Part shown: positions 39,731 through 40,226 of the stretch, in pieces | Position numbering within the stretch: position 1 is the first letter of the stretch | Layout of the letters: each line of letters begins with the position of its first letter | Assembly: GCA_012514535.1 (NCBI GenBank) | Contig: JAAZAA010000083.1 | Location: 1-40,226, forward strand | Direction: 5' to 3' | DNA: 40,226 nt | DNA from: Myxococcales bacterium | GTDB lineage: Bacteria; Myxococcota_A; Polyangia; Polyangiales; Polyangiaceae | Notes under the pieces: model-generated | What the model saw: the letters and a program-made list of their open reading frames with translations, nothing else | Told to the model about the DNA's origin: nothing | Databases searched by the model: none | Made by a program: the position numbers and the translations under genes

Positions 39731-40226
39731 ATGCACGACGCCCCCCTGCGCCCCAGCGCCGCCCTGATCGCCTACGCGGAACCCTACATCGCCGGCCGTC
39801 GCGTGCTCGTCTTCGGCGACGCCACCTCGAGTTTGGCGGAACAGCTGCTGGAACGGGGCGCTCGGCTCGTCCACATGTACGACCCCGATCCCGCGCGGGT
39901 GGCGGAGGCGGCCACGCGCAACACCGAAAGCCGCGTCAGCCTCGCGCCCCTGAGCGACGGCGGGCTGGCGGCGCGGGAGGGGGCCTTCGACTGCGCGTTG
40001 ATCGAAGATCTGAGCGCGCTCCCCCACCGCGCGGCGGCGCTGCGCTCCCTGCGCCGCGCCCTGAGCCCCCGAGGCATCGCCCTGATCGCGGCCCCCAACC
40101 CGGACGCCGAGCGCCGCCTGATCGGCGGCGCCCCCGGCAACGGAGATCTCGACTACTACGGCCTGTACGACGCCGTCGCCGCGGAGCTCGACCACGTGCG
40201 GATGCTCGGTCAGACGCCGTTCGTCG
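39731..40226 (+). CDS. Methyltransferase-like protein, cut by the window end
   Basis: Begins at the ATG at 39731, 110 bases from the trpE start and in the opposite direction; no stop before the window edge. The visible 165 residues include a Rossmann-like segment RRVLVFGDATSSLAEQLLER, GARLVHMYDPDPARVAEAAT, and a later strand-turn AFDCALIEDLSALPHRAAAL with LSPRGIALIAAPNPDAE. This is the order seen in class I SAM-dependent methyltransferases, but the first glycine loop reads G-D-A-T-S rather than GxGxG. It may be a degenerate methyltransferase domain or a larger protein. The rest is needed for a firmer call. Confidence 0.6.
   Translation, partial: MHDAPLRPSAALIAYAEPYIAGRRVLVFGDATSSLAEQLLERGARLVHMYDPDPARVAEAATRNTESRVSLAPLSDGGLAAREGAFDCALIEDLSALPHRAAALRSLRRALSPRGIALIAAPNPDAERRLIGGAPGNGDLDYYGLYDAVAAELDHVRMLGQTPFV

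Overview
This 40 kb window is GC-rich, densely coded chromosomal DNA that looks like a member of the Myxococcota, most likely the class Polyangia. The pointers are an AgmX/PglI-type C-terminal domain protein, TPR-PEGA proteins, many cysteine-rich lipoproteins with glycine-rich linkers, a PknB-like Ser/Thr kinase with a low-complexity tail, and genes expected for sphingolipid synthesis. No insertion sequence, phage gene, CRISPR array, tRNA or rRNA was seen. Taxonomy is inferred from gene content, not from a marker search.

Layout. 0-4.1 kb (minus strand): ffh with an unusual Gly-Met-Pro tail, three small lipoprotein genes and a zinc-ribbon membrane protein. 4.2-6.1 kb (plus): a small membrane protein and a ThiO-like FAD amine oxidase. 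6.4-8.4 kb: two adjacent ferritin-like diiron proteins. 8.4-13.2 kb: a 545-base non-coding stretch with repeated CGTTCG palindromes, a membrane-anchored Pro-rich protein, a TPR-PEGA protein and two tandem paralogous Cys-rich lipoproteins. 13.2-18.6 kb: purM-purN-FAD oxidoreductase with overlapping start/stop codons, then rsmD, an AgmX-like protein and truA. 18.8-21.2 kb: a serine palmitoyltransferase-like enzyme and a lipoprotein. 21.2-25.4 kb: an MHS-type transporter facing away from two tandem CNNM/CBS (HlyC/CorC) membrane proteins. 25.4-29.5 kb: class I ribonucleotide reductase nrdA-nrdB behind a promoter with two NrdR boxes and a cobalamin riboswitch. 29.5-33.3 kb (minus): Ser/Thr kinase, TPR-PEGA protein and Cys-rich lipoprotein. 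33.5-35.7 kb (plus): a GNAT-like acyltransferase and an NAD-dependent epimerase/reductase. 35.7-39.6 kb (minus): trpE, an unknown gene and a CHASE3-HAMP-GAF-GGDEF diguanylate cyclase. A methyltransferase-like gene runs off the right edge.

How the genes fit together. Three points stand out. (1) nrdAB carries both NrdR operator boxes and a B12 riboswitch, so DNA precursor synthesis should respond to nucleotide status and to cobalamin; this implies a B12-dependent (class II) reductase elsewhere. (2) The SPT-like enzyme, the GNAT-like protein and the NAD-dependent reductase could be three steps of the bacterial ceramide pathway; each has a TTGA-N17-TA promoter of its own. (3) A TPR-PEGA gene followed by Cys-rich lipoprotein gene(s) occurs twice in the window, at 10-13 kb and 29.5-31.7 kb, the second time behind a Ser/Thr kinase. 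This looks like a reiterated envelope module of unknown function.
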